This document shows positions 5,181 to 5,580 of a stretch of 5,580 bases of DNA, one piece after another. The translations under genes were made by a program, and so were the position numbers. Source of the stretch: Solobacterium sp. (GTDB taxonomy: Bacteria; Bacillota_I; Bacilli_A; Erysipelotrichales; Erysipelotrichaceae); the NCBI GenBank assembly GCA_017514645.1, contig JAFWJP010000295.1:1-5580 (forward strand), read 5' to 3'. Below the pieces are notes generated by a model, which saw only the letters and a program-made list of their open reading frames with translations, ran no database searches and had not been told where the DNA came from. Within the stretch, counting starts at the first letter, position 1; each line of letters opens with the position of its first letter.

Positions 5181-5580
5181 TACAGTCTGGATCTCCAGAA
5201 GTCCATGTTGGCCTGATCCTTGGCATCATAAAGCTTCTGGACCATGGCCTGTGCCCATCTCCAGGACTTGTGAGCTGCCGCTGCTGTGAAGTCATCGAGC
5301 AGAACTCTGGCAGCGTGTTCATCCACCGCTTTCAGCGAACGGTAGGCTTTGCGGATCTCCGGAATGATGTGCTGCCATTCTTCCTCCATCTGTTCGATCT
5401 CGGCATGTACCTTGTCTTCACAGAACGTGTAGTCGAATTCCATGACGTTCTGGAGGGTACGGAATGCCCAGTAGGCCAGGTTCGGGTCATAGCGGAATTC
5501 CCTCTCATCACTGTGGAAATGGGACAGGAGCGATGCATTCGGACCGACCCATTCGTAGCCTTCCGGCACCTTCAGCATTC
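5180..5580 (-). CDS. C-terminal part of a probable C69-family dipeptidase (N-terminus outside window)
   Basis: The minus-strand frame is open to the window edge and ends with TAA at 5180-5182. About 132 residues are visible. The methionine encoded at 5576-5578 has no room for a readable start signal in the window and is probably internal. The segment DPNLAYWAFRTLQNVMEFDY followed by a charged helical stretch (DKVHAEIEQMEEEW, about residues 55-68 of the visible part) and IIPEIRKAY resembles the end of C69 dipeptidases (PepD/secernin-like, PF03577), where an Asn/Trp-rich 'YWAFR' helix and an acidic helix close the protein. The catalytic N-terminal cysteine and the nucleophile domain would lie beyond the window, so the assignment rests on the tail alone. 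A different helical C-terminal domain is possible. It is followed, with a one-base overlap, by the 242-residue unknown protein, indicating an operon. Confidence 0.6.
   Translation of the reverse strand, partial: MLKVPEGYEWVGPNASLLSHFHSDEREFRYDPNLAYWAFRTLQNVMEFDYTFCEDKVHAEIEQMEEEWQHIIPEIRKAYRSLKAVDEHAARVLLDDFTAAAAHKSWRWAQAMVQKLYDAKDQANMDFWRSRL
5186..5199 (-). repeat. Hairpin covering the weak ribosome site of the 242-aa gene
   Basis: TCTGG/CCAGA (5-bp arms, four-base loop ATCT on plus) lies in the last codons of the upstream gene and includes the GGAG motif (5193-5196) that serves the 242-residue gene. A ribosome finishing the upstream gene would open it, which fits translational coupling at the TAATG junction. 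The stem is short, so this is suggestive only. Confidence 0.35.

Noticed and set aside
5576..5578. ATG at 5578 as the true start of the probable dipeptidase fragment
   Set aside because: Only two bases of upstream sequence are visible, so no start signal can be judged, and the resemblance to the C-terminal end of a much longer family suggests it is internal.

Overview
This window is bacterial chromosomal DNA with mid-range GC (roughly half G+C by eye). It has tightly packed genes, Shine-Dalgarno sites of the GGAG/GAGGTGAT type and strong intrinsic terminators. Together with the gene content (M20D amidohydrolases, a YfcC-type carrier and a probable C69 dipeptidase), this suggests a fermentative, peptide- and amino-acid-using member of the Bacillota (Firmicutes). 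A gut-type lineage such as Erysipelotrichia or Clostridia is possible, but genus cannot be read from the sequence. No rRNA, tRNA, CRISPR array, insertion sequence or phage gene is visible.

Layout. (1) Positions 1-1184, plus strand: an M20D amidohydrolase/peptidase missing about 44 N-terminal residues at the window edge, followed by its own terminator (1194-1216). (2) A 94-base convergent gap carries two back-to-back terminators, one per strand. (3) Positions 4345 down to 1279, minus strand: a probable three-gene operon. It begins at a putative extended -10 promoter (4369-4377) with an adjoining 13-bp palindrome (4377-4389). It encodes a 98-residue two-helix membrane protein, a second complete M20D amidohydrolase and a YfcC/DcuC-family membrane transporter, and ends at a GC-rich terminator (1225-1254). 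(4) Positions 5580 down to 4452, minus strand: the C-terminal part of a protein that is probably a C69 dipeptidase, overlapping by one base (TAATG) a 242-residue conserved-looking protein of unknown function. This pair ends at its own terminator (4404-4435).

How the genes may work together (inference). The YfcC carrier probably moves an amino acid, dipeptide or acylated amino acid across the membrane. The two related M20D enzymes would cleave amide bonds of such substrates in the cytoplasm, and the neighbouring dipeptidase would process dipeptides. The two M20D enzymes share unusual variants of family motifs (FE[R/Q]GEE and ASESF), which suggests they descend from one duplicated gene or belong to one subfamily. 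The least explained items are the 242-residue protein, the two-helix membrane protein at the head of the transporter operon, and the palindrome at its promoter. Nothing here is strong evidence for a wholly new system. The window reads mostly as an ordinary peptide/amidated-amino-acid utilisation locus with a few uncharacterised parts.
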